A DNA stretch of 64,000 nt from the NCBI GenBank assembly GCA_007258455.2, contig VDFB02193867.1, positions 565,004,591-565,068,590 of the forward strand. The letters are read 5' to 3'. Positions within the stretch are counted from its first letter, which is position 1, and each line of letters opens with the position of its first letter. This stretch comes from Sequoia sempervirens. Its lineage: Eukaryota > Streptophyta > Pinopsida > Cupressales > Cupressaceae. The notes under the pieces were generated by a model. It had not been told where the DNA came from and did not search any database. It saw nothing but the letters and a program-made list of their open reading frames with translations. This document shows positions 12,061 to 23,693 of the stretch, one piece after another. Made by a program: the position numbers and the translations under genes.

Positions 12061-12950
12061 AGTGAAGAGCTTTTGGTCCTCCAAAATCTATCTTGTAGAA
12101 CCTTTGACTCCCTTGGATCAAATCAAATTTGTTGTCACCTTTGAAGCTTCAATGTAGTGCTTTTTCTGGCTCTTCCTTCGACAACTAATTCGGATTCTAG
12201 TCCTGATTACTTGACATACCAAAAAGCAAGAAGAAAATTGAACATGATAAACCTATCTCTCGATGCTTCTCACGATGGTTGTTCTCATTCTTCATACCAG
12301 CCTAGCCAATTTCTTGGGCATAATTATGACACTCCTCCTCATTTGCAAACTACATGAGTAATGGCAACTATGCCTCAGCCTAAAACATTCCTTCTCAACT
12401 TTGTACTTTGGAATAGCTGATTACAAGCTTCACCATACAACTTTTTCTATGTTTTCTTGAGCAACAAGGCTATAGAAAAAGACCTTCAAGAGCCTCGGTC
12501 ATCAATTGATTGAGTCAGACTAGGTCTTAAAGCTGAGAACATACAGGAAACTTTTGACCATTCTCTACAACTTTGAGTCCCAACGTGAAATGATCATCTA
12601 GATCTATCCACCTTTCACTAAATTTCATCAAGTGCTTCTTTTCCTTAAACATGAACAACAAACATCTTCTTGCCTTGAGAATTGTCATCAACTAAGCACT
12701 CTTTAGTTTCAAAAATCTTCCATTTTGCAAAAAAAATTCTTCAAGCATTTTCTTTTCTAATTACATGAGATAAGGCTTAAACAACCTTTCAAAATCTTAA
12801 TTCCAAGAAAATACAACTTCATGCAAATAACATAATTATTTTACTACAAAAACCCTATCTACTTCAAACACCTAGCTCATAATCACAATGTGATATTTAT
12901 TAATGAGCTAATAACAAAATAAATTTGATACAACTATTTAGATGATAGGG
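12061..12950 (-). mobile_element. Element C internal, non-coding part
   Basis: About 900 bp lie between the polypurine tract and the end of the gag-like remnant. I see no reverse transcriptase, integrase or protease motif in either strand here. This suggests the element never carried, or has lost, pol. Confidence 0.5.
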
Positions 12951-12956
12951 TTTCCT

Positions 12957-14080
12957 AGCTCTTACGGAGCTGGTCAAAAGCACTTTCCTTTGCCGACTGC
13001 TCCTTTGCCGATTGAGGTTCCTCTGCCTCAAGGATTGTAGCCTCTGGTGTCACCTTCACCTCTGCCTCAGGGATAGTGGCTTCAGGTACTGCCTTCACCT
13101 CTTCCTCAACAACCTTCTATTGGTTAGGTCCTTCAATGGGCCTAGGTGAGCATCGAAGCTATGGATGCAGCTTCCAGCACTTCTCGATCCAATGGCCACT
13201 TATCTTGCAGTGGGTGTAGTAGTTCCAGGATTTGTCCTGCCTCTTCACTTTCTTCTTTAGAGAAGAATCGACTTCACTTCCACTACTGTAGCCTGAAGTG
13301 TGTGCCCAAAGATATTCATTTTTAAAGGCTTTGGAGGATTCACCAGTCCCTCCATATCCTAATCCTTGATCATGAGGTCTTTGCTTAACCTCTACAAGAT
13401 TGATCATGCCTTGTTCACTAATTCCAAGGCCTTTACCCTTGGTGTGCCTTTCAAAGCCTTCAAGAATAGAGTTATGATCATTTTCTACCTCCTAATCTGA
13501 TGCAAATGTCTCTTCTAGGTAACCACTTTGGTTACTAGTACTATTGAAAAGTTTCTAGTACTCTGCATGTCAATAAAAAGCACACTGACCAACATTCTCC
13601 TAACTTGAGCCATAATTGGTCGAACTACCATGACCACAAGCAAATCTTGACTTCAGACTCTTTGTAGTGGACTTTACTGCAAATGACACATCCAATTTGT
13701 CAGATGGAGTGAGTGGAGAGTATGAGGAAGTATCCTCTGAATGCGGGAAAAAAGCACATATGACAACATTCTCTGATGCAGGAGGACTCCTCCTATGCTG
13801 CTCCTCCATGAGCTTCTTAAAATTTGCATGCAACTCCTGATTCTCCTTGTTTTCCTTTTCAAGCAAACCTCTAAGCTCAACATTTTTAGACTGAATGCAC
13901 TGGTTGGCTTCCTCCTACTCTTGAAGCCTATCAGCCTTGTCCTGGTGCTCTCGGTAGAGTTCTTAAACCATTCTCTTCTTGGCAAAGATATCATCCACCA
14001 TGGATGTAAATAAAGACAACGTTATCCTAGAAAATTCTCCTTTCTCTGGTGCCATCTCTACTTGAGAACTCCAAATGTCC
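12957..14080 (-). pseudogene. Element C gag-like remnant with zinc knuckle
   Basis: The minus strand has an acidic, Glu/Lys/Gln-rich coiled-coil-like segment (about 13994-13600). A zinc-knuckle region follows (13407-13159) ending THCKISGHWIEKCWKLHP. The CX2CX4HX4C pattern of Copia gag is visible, but the first Cys is Tyr (TAC for TGC). Downstream is a short tail repeating Pro-Glu-Ala, broken by stops, down to about 12957. No pol follows. It is best read as the gag of a non-autonomous Copia-type element. Gag binds and packages RNA, but this copy has stops, a frame change and a defective knuckle. Confidence 0.6.
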
Positions 14081-14173
14081 ACCTATCAACTTGTACACTG
14101 ACACTGGAAACCAACAAACTGATTAAACTAGCAAGCTGACTAAGAATAACTTTTGTAAAACCAGCCAAACTAG

Positions 14174-14185
14174 GCTCTGATTCCA
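14174..14185 (-). other. Element C primer-binding site
   Basis: The minus strand reads TGGAATCAGAGC, one base off the Met-type TGGTATCAGAGC. It lies ten bases from the LTR edge at 14196. This fixes element C on the minus strand. Confidence 0.75.
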
Positions 14186-15037
14186 CTTGATCTAATGCGG
14201 AAGGGATCTATGACAAACATTGCTAAAGTGAATGTAAAGGTGGATGAAACCTTAATGCCTTAAGCTTAATTGAAAAGACATTAAATAATGGAGCAATAGG
14301 AACAATAAAGAGAGAGAATTATAACATAAAACAAAGAGAGAGAAGAGGGCACAAGATTGATTATGGAGTTTTTTCCGAGTGGACTATGTCTCTGGGTCTA
14401 TCTCAATTGAGTGACCAATCTATTAACAATGCCTGGATGCTTCAGTATAAATTTTGAGAAGAAGAGCTTTGAACTTGCAACAAAAATTTGTAAAAAAAAT
14501 CTAAACTCTATCGCCTCCCAAAAGACTCACAAAGGCCTACAAAGGCTTACAGACAGGGGAAAATTACAACATAAGCAATTTGCAACAAAAAAGTCTACAC
14601 AACTCTCATAATCTTCTCAGAGTAACTCTACATCGAATGGCTTACTCTTCTTTGAGAAAATCCTCCTCACTGTCTCCAATTCTTCTCTCTCCCCACTTGA
14701 ATACTTGAGAACTCACCCAAGAATGGGATGATTTGAAAAGCCTCCTAGCTCCTCCATTTATACATGAGGTTTTCCTATTTGGGCTAAAAACCTCAAAGAT
14801 TGCAATTTACCTTCTTTAGGGAAAAATAAAAACCAATCCCCTTAAAAATCATTTAAGTTTATTTTGAGCCCTTCATTCCTTATTTCTATTCGGGCTATGT
14901 TTGTTGGGTTGTTTTTTCTTTTTTTATATTTAATTTTAAAAACCCACCTAATAACCATTTAAAGGTTGTTTAGTTAGGCCTTGGCCTAAGAAATGGCCAT
15001 ATAAAACCCATGTAACATCATATTTAAACCGCTTCAA

Positions 15038-15245
15038 TGGCATAACGGTGGGAAATAGTTTTACTACCTGGGTCGGTTGAGGTTCAAATCCCACTGACCA
15101 TCCTTCTCTAACCATTTTCAAATAGTTCTATAACAAAACAAACCATTCATACAATTCAGTTAGGTGTGATGTGCACAACCCAATGGTGGAGATAGGTGCT
15201 TGCATTTGAGACATGGGGGGTCGAATCCACCACACTATTTTTGGA
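15038..15245 (+). other. tRNA-like modules, second C LTR
   Basis: TGGCATAACGG at 15038-15048 fits the A-box consensus and GGTTCAAATCC at 15081-15091 is a good B-box. A second, more worn module follows, with GGTCGAATCC near 15220. These are the counterparts of those at 11118-11330. Confidence 0.5.
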
Positions 15246-15356
15246 AAATTGCTCCAATGCCCATGCGCCGGAGGAGATAGGATTGAGGAGGCACATGACA
15301 CATCCTCATTATGCAATGTGTCAATCATTGATTGGCTAGAATTCACATGTCATTTG

Positions 15357-16209
15357 TGACGAGGGAGCAAACCCGAGACACAAAATAACACTCACAAAAG
15401 AGAGAATAATATTTTATTGAAAAAATATGGAACTCTTACATGCAGAGGATCTCAAATCCTCGAGCTCTAAGATACATGCAAATTACAGACTTAATAAAAT
15501 TACCCAGATTCCCCTTTCGCAGCATGCAAACTTCTTTCCCCAAAAAGTTACCCAAAAATCATAAACTAGCCCAGAAATAGCCCATTTTTTGGTTTGGAGC
15601 CAAAAACAACATTCGAGATAAGAGTTTTGGCGGTTAGGCTTCAAAAATCAGAATTTAAAATTCAAACATTGAGTCCTAATTCGAAAATTGGCAATTTTCC
15701 AAAAATTGGCCAACTTTCGGAAGCCGTAACTTTTGATCTGGGACTCCGTTTTTCAAACCGTTTGCACCATTGGAAAGGTATCAGAGTGAAGAACATGCTA
15801 AGAACCTTCTTTGCTTGTTTTGATGATTTCCAGGCCCGTACGAGACCGTTTAGTGCCTCAAATTGGACTTGGAAGGTTTTTCAAGGAAAAAAGAAGAAAT
15901 TGGAACTTTAATAACTTTCAAACTGTGAATGATCTTGACCTGATTCTTTTGCCAAAGTGCTTATTTTTCCATCATTAACCTTCCCATAAATTTCTATCTT
16001 TCTACACCTTAAAATTCACACCTGCTAAAAATAGTAGTTGAGCAGAAAAAGCAGAAAAACAGTTCTAAAAGTTGGAAACTCTTATTTGACGAAAAGGGTA
16101 TCTAGAAATGCAAAAACATCTACAAAAAGAAAACAACAGGAAAATAAATGGAAAGCATATTTTTGGGTGATGCAAGATTGCCCTCACACCATTGGATGCT
16201 CATGCATCA
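15357..16209. mobile_element. Solo LTR inserted in the C LTR
   Basis: The segment begins TGACGAGGGAGC and ends TGCATCA, with ATTTG before (15352-15356) and ATTTT after (16210-16214). The uninterrupted sister LTR near 11440 shows the empty site. No second LTR or internal part exists, so it is a solo LTR of 853 bp. It contains one 105-codon open stretch (15594-15911) with no motif that I recognise, probably chance. Confidence 0.7.
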
Positions 16210-16804
16210 ATTTTCCATGCAAGTGCCTAGTCACTGTCCACGTCACCCGCCATTGGATGCAAACTCTTCTGCCAACTCAGATGCCACATGTCCACATCGG
16301 AGGCTGCCACATCATTAGTTGTACGATGACTCAACTGCTAATGTCACCTGTCATACTGCCAACTCAGATCCGTACCACCACGTCACTATATGACTGACAC
16401 GTGTCAAGACCTGATTGGTCCATGTCATCATCTGTACAATGACTCATCTACTTTGTCAGCTGCTGAAGTCATGATGACATCATCATCATACCATCCAATC
16501 ACCCTAGTCAACGTGGAACTTAGAATAGTCGTTTCTCTGTCATACAGGCTCTATTTTCAATGAAACAAACACTGTCAGGATCATCATTTTTGCCGAATTT
16601 TGAGAGGATCATTTTTTTCCTTTTGACGGGCTCCTAGTTCCTATTTGACCCCAACTTTGATTGGCCATAACTTTTGCATACGGACTCCATTTTCCACAAT
16701 TCAAGCCGCATTGGAATTATGTTTCCAAGCATTATGCCATGGTGCTGAATTCTCAAGCATTGGATATAATTGATTTTTCATGGTTCATAGATCCTCTTGG
16801 ATCA

Positions 16805-17705
16805 ACAGACTTATGTAGCGACTTCATTTTTGAGGATAAACTCTTAGCTAAACTCTTCCCTAGATCCTTGAAGGATACTGCTTTGGAATGTTTTTGCTCC
16901 TTATTAAATAACTCAATATGTTCATTCAATGAAATTATTGATGCCTTTCTTAATCACTTCCAAATTTACCCATGGGTCCTAAGACGACCTTAGCTGATTT
17001 AATGACATGCAAACAAAAGGATGATGAAAAGGTCGCTGATTTCATAGCATGATATCAATTGATTTACTCATAAATAAAAATTAAGATTCTTGATGCTGAC
17101 CTTCAAAGAATGTTTATTGTCAATTTGTAGAACAAAATCCAAGCTAAACTTGAGATGTTGAAATTTCTTTCCTTTATAAACTTGTGTACTGCCCTTTGTG
17201 ATTACCAAAATTTGGTTAGTAGTCATGAAGTGAAAAATCCCTCTAACCATCCTAAAAAGTCTAAATCCATGCCTCAAACCAACTATCAACCATTCAAGAA
17301 ACAACATAAGGGATTTTTACAACTTAATCCCTGTCAACCAAGTCAACATGTTGACACTCAAGTAGCTTCTATAAAGACAAAAAATCCATATACATTTGGG
17401 GAGAGGAATAGAAAATTTATCCATCTACCTAATACCCTTCATAACACCATGTTGCAACTCTTAAAAAAGAACATAAATTTTCTTACCTCCTATTGGAGCT
17501 CCTGATCCTACTAAGCCTTTACCTCCAAAATATAGACAAAATCCTTTTGCCATTTTCACTGAAAAAATGGACATGATATAGAATATTTCAAGCATCTTAA
17601 ATATATTGTGCAAGACCTCATTGATTCTAATCACATTTAAATTGGTGGCGTTAATGATCGAGGTAATAATTATGTATCCCATCCTAACCAAAATTTACAA
17701 ATCTC
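16805..17705 (+). pseudogene. Element A gag, capsid C-terminal part
   Basis: This continues the capsid code cut at 10285. LLAKLFPRSLKDTALE and FNEIIDAFLNHF match the pattern of plant gypsy capsid (Retrotrans_gag type). TLADLMTCKQKDDEKVADF follows in another frame. TGA and TAA stops interrupt the stretch to 17160. A linker rich in Gln, Pro and Asn then leads to the protease region. Frameshifts near 16970 and 17500 and several stops show it is dead. The same product is reassembled from both sides of element C, which identifies the host of that insertion. Confidence 0.7.
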
Positions 17706-17715
17706 TACTAATCCT

Positions 17716-18711
17716 ATGCCAAATCATAACATCTCCTTTGTCAAAGCTAGTGAAACAAAGAATGATGTGATGAATATTGACACAAGTGATGATAACACAA
17801 AGACCATGAACAATATAATTGGACTAATTAAAGTTCATCCTTGTAAGGGCCTAACTAAAAATCCCCTTGACATTGCTTTCTCACAAAATGACATAATTAA
17901 ACATGCCCCTGATGGTCCTCTTTACATAGCTAGAAGAACCAATAACATGCCTACTAATGGGAAATTAATTGATCTTGTTTGCATAGAGAATGTGATAACT
18001 AAAGAGTTCTCATTTGTGCATGAGCTTTATCAAGATACTTATGGACAATCAAAAGCATGGATCAAAATGCATAATAGTTTTGCTTGCCCTACGATAGGTT
18101 TGATAACCCTTCCTTTAAAAGTTGGGCTGAAACAATTAAGTGTCTCATTTTCCATCATCCCATTGTCAAAATAATTTCATGTGAAGTTAGGCTACCCATG
18201 GCTTTGCTCCATGAAATTCATCCTATAGGTAGTGTATAAATGCTTAAAGTTTCCATTTGGAAATGAGATCTTTACTATGCATCATAGTGGCTTTAATCCT
18301 ATGTCTTCTCATGGGAATTTCTCATTGGATTTCTTTTGGCCCAAACCTATGGAACCTATTAGGCCTCATGATGAATTATTTTTCAAATCTTATAAAAAAA
18401 TTAAGGCAAAGTACATAACAGAGTTATTCCATAGCAATATGCCTCAAACCATGATTGAGCCTCCTATCCTTGATGAAACCATGATTGAACCAAAAGCCCT
18501 TCCAAGTAACCAAGACCAACCTATGATAGATCCTTCACCCATTTCATATAATAGACCACAAGATAACCAAATAAGTCTCGTTGTGCCTCCTAAAATCAAA
18601 CAAGTTTATAAAGCTAAAGAGAAAGTGGTTGAACAACCTCCCATGGTTCCTTCCATTCCTCCCTTAAGGGAAGAAAAGAAACCTATGGTTGATAAACCCA
18701 CTCCTACATAA
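17716..18711 (+). pseudogene. Element A protease-like and downstream region
   Basis: An open frame (17716-18174) has the layout of the retropepsin segment that follows gypsy gag (LYIARRTNNMPTNGKLIDL...). The catalytic Asp-Thr/Ser-Gly is not visible where expected. A frame change leads to 18232-18711 with KCLKFPFGNEIFTMHHSGF and GNFSLDFFWPKPMEPI, then a Pro/Lys-rich tail. No RT or integrase follows, so element A appears to be a gag-protease-only non-autonomous gypsy. The remainder of this protein lies beyond element D at 24322. Confidence 0.6.
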
Positions 18712-18852
18712 TCGCAACTTGAAAACTAAATGAAAAGAAACTGAAATGCTAGAGAGTGTATGCATGGACGTCATGCTATTGCTCGTCTGCTACAAGCAAA
18801 TGAAAAGAATAACATAAAAAATAAAAATACAAACTTACCTAAAGCAACTCAT

Positions 18853-19488
18853 TGTTGCGAAAATGTGTCTCAACCTTGCAATTATATGCAGTTTATTGTT
18901 GATAGGATGTACATATATATTTATATATATGTTTCCTAGTTACATTGATAGGTGTATATAATGGCAACATAGAGTAAAATGTGAGCATGTTAAATTTTTC
19001 AAAAAAATTCTATAATGGTTGGTCGACATACATTATATAAAGGATATATTATAAATCTAGATCATTCGTTAGTAGGTTTTAGATCTAATGGTAGATATTT
19101 TGTTGGAATGTCTTGCCCTAGAATGTAACTCTATTTTATGAGGGAATTTTATTAAGGTTGTGGTAGAGATTGTGATGATTTCTGAGAGTCTGATAGTGGA
19201 CCTACTGTTTCTTGAGCTTTGAGTGGTGATACTCATGTGAGAAGCTTGCTTTGCAAGTATATTTTAATCTTTGTGATTTAATGAATAATATATTGGGTGA
19301 CTTTTGGAGTGTGGGGTTTTTCTCCTGAAAGGGTTTTCCCCACGTAAATCACTATGTCATGGTATGCATGATATTTATATTTATTTTTGTTTAATTTTCT
19401 ATAAATGTTAAAGATCTGTAAAATTTTTGCATTATTCTCCTCTCAAGATTAGTGCAGGAAGTTGTTCCGCTACCTTAACTTCCTTACA
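18853..19488 (+). repeat. Element D 5' LTR (Copia)
   Basis: A 636-bp segment begins TGTTGCGAAAATG and ends CTTCCTTACA, followed by a PBS. Its partner is 23694-24321, with around 10% divergence. CTCAT (18848-18852) before it and CGCAT after the 3' LTR make a 5-bp target duplication with one mismatch. It has a TATATAAAGG-like promoter near 19033 and the GTGGGG...CCCCAC hairpin at 19311-19343. Confidence 0.9.
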
Positions 19489-19490
19489 AG

Positions 19491-19502
19491 TGGTATCAAA
19501 GC
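19491..19502 (+). other. Element D primer-binding site
   Basis: TGGTATCAAAGC lies two bases after the LTR end. It is the Met-tRNA type of plant Copia PBS with one change. Confidence 0.8.
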
Positions 19503-19609
19503 TTGATCACCTTTGGTTTTAGTTTTGGGTTGGGTTTTTTGAACTAATCTGGATTCGAGTGGGAGCTTGTGCAGAAGACACTTTGTGATCTTGTTGTAGG
19601 AATTTTTAG

Positions 19610-20400
19610 ATGGTAAGTTCATTAGGGAGAATATAGGTGGAGATTTTTTTTGGAAATAATTTTGAGATGTGGAAGCTAAAGATGGAGGATCTATTGATAG
19701 ATTGAGATCTGTGGGATGTTGTTGATGAGAATGTTTCAAGGCCTGTAGAACCTACTTAGGATTCTCAATATGATGTTATGAACCATAAAGCTAAGGGTCT
19801 AATCAGATTGTGCTTGGAAGACTCTATTTTAATTAATGCCCATGAGGAGACCTCTGCACAAAAACTATGGAAGAAGCTTGGTGAGATGTATCAGGCCAAA
19901 TATTTAGTGAACAAGATTTTCTTGAGGAAGAAGTTGTATTCCCTGAGAATGGAAGAGGGTGGATGAATCAAAGATCACCTAGAAGAATTCAATATGTTGG
20001 TGGCTCAATTGGAATTAGTTGGTGTCAAAATGGATGAGGAGGATAAATGTTAGATCTTGCTTTGTTCTTTGCCTAATTCATGGGATTCTCTTGTTATGGC
20101 TATTGGGAGTACTTCTATTATTTTCAAGACTAAAGATGTGGTCGGTTCTTTTCTTTTTGAAGAAATAAGGAGGAAGGTATCCATCATTGCTAAGGAATCC
20201 CTATATATTTGTGGAAGAATGAAGGAAAAAGGAAAGAAGAATGAGAAGTGTGACAAAATACAAGTCCAGGGGGAGATCTAAATCTCCTAGAAAGTCAAAA
20301 GTTATTTTGTAGAATTGCGGTAAGCTTGGAAATATTCATAAGGAATGCAAAGAAGAAAAGAAGAAAAAAAAAAAAGTTGATTATGATTTTGAGTCTGAGA
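19610..20400 (+). pseudogene. Element D gag (Copia UBN2 type) with zinc knuckle
   Basis: Gag of a Copia element. After the ATG at 19610 come NNFEMWKLKMEDLL, AKGLIRLCLEDSIL and QKLWKKLGEMYQAK, then LLCSLPNSWDSLV. These are signatures of the UBN2/gag-polypeptide family in the usual order. A worn zinc knuckle (NCGKLGNIHKEC) lies at about 20315-20350, with Asn in place of the His. Stops interrupt the frame (for example TAG at about 19758 and 20052, TGA at about 19964). Gag would package the element RNA. Position directly after LTR and PBS is normal. Not functional. Confidence 0.8.
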
Positions 20401-20439
20401 AGGAAGATGATGACATATTCATTGCAGCTTTGGCAACTT

Positions 20440-20700
20440 GTGCAAGTAATGATGCATGGTTAATTAACTCAGGTACATCTTTCCATATGAACTTTAATTG
20501 AGATTATTTTTCTGAATATGAAGAATTTGATGGAGGTAAGCTGTATTTGGGTGATGATTCTCATTTAGACATTGTTGGCCATGGTAAAGTTAAAATCAGG
20601 TTTCCTGATGGTAGAATAAAAAGGATTAATAGTGTGTTGCATGTCTTTGGATTAGCACAAAATTTGTTATCTATGAGAAAACTAATAGATGTGAGTGTGT
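20440..20700 (+). pseudogene. Element D protease
   Basis: The Copia aspartic protease segment lies between gag and integrase. WLINSGTSFHM stands where intact elements have WLIDSGASxHM, so the catalytic Asp is Asn (a G-to-A change). DIVGHGKVKIRF and VLHVFGLAQNLLSMRKL, usual landmarks of the domain's C-terminal part, follow. A TAG follows near 20700. The enzyme would cleave the polyprotein, but this copy lacks its catalytic residue. Confidence 0.8.
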
Positions 20701-21912
20701 AGGTAGTATTTTCTGATGTAGGATGTAAGATGGTAAGAGGTGCTATGGTGATTGCTAGAGGTGTTAGATATGGCACATTATATAAGCTTGATGCATACAC
20801 TGTTGAGTGCAATAGTAATTTTGTGAAAAGTAATTCTATGGAAGAAGTGAGGGTTTCACCTTCAGCAGATGGTCATGGCTTTTGGGTACCCAAGGGTGCT
20901 CTTTCTTCTAAAAAGAAGTTACTTACAAAGAAAACTATGTTATGGCACCAAATACTTGGCCACATTAGATAAAAGGGTCTAAGGAACTTGAAAAATAAAA
21001 ACCTTGTTGAAGGTTTATCTAATTGTAATATTGAATTCAATTTCTGTGAGAATTGCATTTATGGAAAACAAAATTGCGTTTATTTTTACTCGAGTTCCCA
21101 TAAATCTTGTGGTGTATTGGATCTTATTCATTATGATGTATTTGGTCATGTAGATGTTCCTTCATATGGTAAATCCACATACTATGTTTCATTTATTGAT
21201 GATTATAGTAGGACATGTGTATATTTTCTAAAGAGTAAATCTAAAGTTTTTTAGTCGATTTAAAGAATTTAAAGCAATGGTTGAGTTACATACTGGAAAT
21301 AAAATAAAAAGTTTGAGGATTGATAATGGTGGTGAATTTTTCTCTAATGATTTTGATAAATTCTATAAAGATTGTTTTATTTGTAGACAAAAAATAACTC
21401 CATATTCTCCACAACAAAATGGAGTTGCAAAAAAAATGAATAGGACATTGATGGAGAAGGCTAGGAGTATGTTGAGTGGTGCTAGTCTAGAACAAATATT
21501 TTGGGATGAAGTTGTTGCCACTACTTATTACCTGATTAACATGTCTCTTGCATTATCTCTTGTTGATAAGATACCTATAGATGCATGGTTGGGTTGTAAG
21601 CCTTCATTGAGACATATTAGAGTTTTTGGTTGTGAGGCATATGCACATGTACCAAAGGAGAAGCAAACAAAGTTGGAGAACAATGATATGAAATGTATCT
21701 TCATCATATATAGTTATGGTGTGAAAGGATACAAGCTTTGGGATCCTATTGCACAAAAGGTAATACATAGTAGAAGTGTTATTTTTAGAGAAACTAATCC
21801 TTCTTCTGTTACATTGCAGCCAGAACAAAGAAAACAAGAAGATGTGATTCAATTTCCTCCTACTCCTGAGAAAGTTGAATTGAGGCCCAAGGATAGACAA
21901 GAAGTTGAGTAG
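20701..21912 (+). pseudogene. Element D integrase
   Basis: The pre-integrase zinc domain (LWHQILGHI... FCENCIYGKQ) is followed by the core: LIHYDVFGHV (first Asp), RIDNGGEF (second Asp) and QQNGVAKKMNRT. Active copies have GVAERMN in the last motif, so the catalytic Glu is Lys here. A one-base shift near 21250 splits the domain, and a TAA precedes KGLRNLK. The 211-codon frame from 21277 to 21912 covers the core C-terminal half and the linker to RT. Integrase would insert the cDNA; this copy is inactive. Gene order protease-integrase-RT marks the element as Copia. Confidence 0.85.
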
Positions 21913-21949
21913 AGCTCATCTAACTTTGGATCTTCAAATGAGGATGAAG

Positions 21950-22930
21950 AACCTCTAACTCAACTTTTTCGTAGGTCCACAATACATAGACAACCACCTA
22001 AAAGGTATTCGCTTGATGATTGGAGATGTATTTTTTCTTTGAATACTAAAATGGATGAACCTATATTTGTAGAAGAGGCACTAGGTATGGATGATGCAAA
22101 ATCCTGGAAGATTGCTATGGATGAAGAAATGAAATCTTTGAAAAAGAATGATACATGAGATCTTGTACCATTTCCTGAAGGACGAAAACTTGTTGGTTGC
22201 AAATGGGTGTTCAAGAAAAAGATTGGTTCAAATGGAGGTATTTAGAAGTACAAATCAAGGTTGGTTGCGAAGGGTTACTCTCAAGTTGAGGGTGTTGATT
22301 ATGCTGAGATATTTTCTCTTGTTGCAAAAATAACATCCATTAGATTTTTGCTTTCTACTGCTACTGCTTTTGATTTAGAGGTTGAGCAAATGGATGTGAA
22401 AACTACTTTCCTTCATGGTGATTTGGAGGAGTATATTTATATGACATAGCCAAAGCACTACATGGTGAAAGGTAAAATTAAATTGGTTTGCAAATTGAAT
22501 AAATCTTTGTATGGCTTAAAATAGAGTCCTAGGATGTGGTACTAGAAATTTGATACGTGTGTTGATTTTGGGATTTGAGTGTTCTAAATCAGATCATTGT
22601 GTTTATTATAATACTAATGATGATTGTTTCTTGTTTATTGAATTATATGTTGATGATATGTTATTTATTGAAAAAAGGGAAAGTTATGATTTCAAAACTA
22701 AAATATCAACTTTTTGTTAAATTTGAAATGAAAGATCTTGGTGCAACTAAACACATTCTTGGGATCGAAATTAAAAGAGATAGAGTGAGCAGAAAGCTAT
22801 GGCTTGGCCAAAGTAATTATGTCAACTCAATTTTACAGAGGTTTGATATGCAGGATTGTAGACCATTGTGTGTTCTTGTTTCAGTTGGAACAAAGTTATC
22901 TATTTCAAATTGTCCAACATCTCCATAAGA
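21950..22930 (+). pseudogene. Element D reverse transcriptase (RVT_2)
   Basis: Copia RT. LVGCKWVFKKKI, SRLVAKGYSQVEGVDY, MDVKTTFLHGDLEEYIYM and LYGLK are the standard landmarks in order. The catalytic LYVDDML (YVDD) is intact near 22645. Several stops are TAG at places where Copia RT has Gln (after IYMT, after LYGLK, before KYKSRL). TGA replaces the Trp of NDTWDLV. Frame changes near 22560 and 22680 break the domain. It would copy RNA into cDNA, but no continuous protein can be made. Confidence 0.85.
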
Positions 22931-22931
22931 G

Positions 22932-23636
22932 ATGGAAGACATGAGCAGAGTGCCTTATCAAAGTGCAGTTGGAAGTTTGATGTATGCTATGGTTTGTACT
23001 AGACCAAACATTTCCCAAGTAGTGGGACTTATTTCCATATATATGTCTAATCTTGGTAGAGTTCATTGGGATGTAGTTAAAAGAGTCTTCAGATATTTGT
23101 GTGGTACCTCAAATTATTCCTTATGTTATCATAGTAATATGATTGAAGAAATTTTTTCCCTTGATATTCATGGTTATGTGGATTTAGACTAGGTAGGTGA
23201 TGTTGAGAGTAGAAAATCCACCAGTGCTTATGTGTTTACTTTATTTGGTGGTGCAATTAGTTGGATGAGTAAGTGGAAGGTTGTGGTTTCTCTGTTCACT
23301 ACTAAAGCAGAGTATATGACAACTACTCATGCTTGTAAAGAAGCCATTTGGCTTAAGAGACTATGTTTAGATATTGGTATAAAACAATGTGTAGTGACAA
23401 TTTATTGCAACGGTCAGAGTGTGATATGTCTAGCCAAGAACCTGACATTTCATGTCAGGACCATGCACTTTGATGTACAATATCATTTTGTTAGAGATAT
23501 GGTCAAAGATGGCAGGGTGAAGTTGGTTAAGGTAGAGACTTTGATGAATGTTGCTGATTCTTTAACTAGGCTTGTGAGCACAGAGAAGTTCAGATGGTGT
23601 TCAGAGACTATGGGCCTTTTGGCGCCGAGCAATTAA
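22932..23636 (+). pseudogene. Element D RNase H and polyprotein C-terminus
   Basis: PYQSAVGSLMYAMVCTRPNI and VHWDVVKRVFRYLCGT precede the RNase H core. YVDLD*VGDVESRKSTSAYV has TAG in place of the Trp of the usual DADWAGD. KAEYMTTTHACKEAIWL and VADSLTR complete the domain. The natural stop is near 23636, just before the polypurine tract. RNase H would remove the RNA template strand. Confidence 0.85.
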
Positions 23637-23682
23637 AGAGATGATGTTTAAACCCTCACATTGCTCTTGCAAGGTGTCCAAC

Positions 23683-23693
23683 AAGTGGGAGAT
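23683..23693 (+). other. Element D polypurine tract
   Basis: AAGTGGGAGA precedes the start of the 3' LTR. The LTR start itself is worn to a T run (TG lost). Confidence 0.7.

Larger units (their letters stand above)
14196..16804 (-). repeat. Element C 5' LTR, interrupted
   Basis: On the plus strand it runs TGCGGAAGGG...GATCA, matching 10286-12051. It is about 840 bp longer because another LTR (15357-16209) was inserted. TATA-like TATAAATGG is at 14754-14762 on the minus strand. Both tRNA-like modules are kept. The A gag code resumes directly after 16804. Confidence 0.8.

Noticed and set aside
15594..15911. 105-codon open frame inside the solo LTR
   Set aside because: No recognisable motif, and LTRs seldom code for protein; the length is within chance for a region this size.
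10281..16814. Target-site duplication for element C
   Set aside because: Five-base flanks (TTTGA and ACAGA) do not match well, although the A gag code continues across. I do not claim a duplication.
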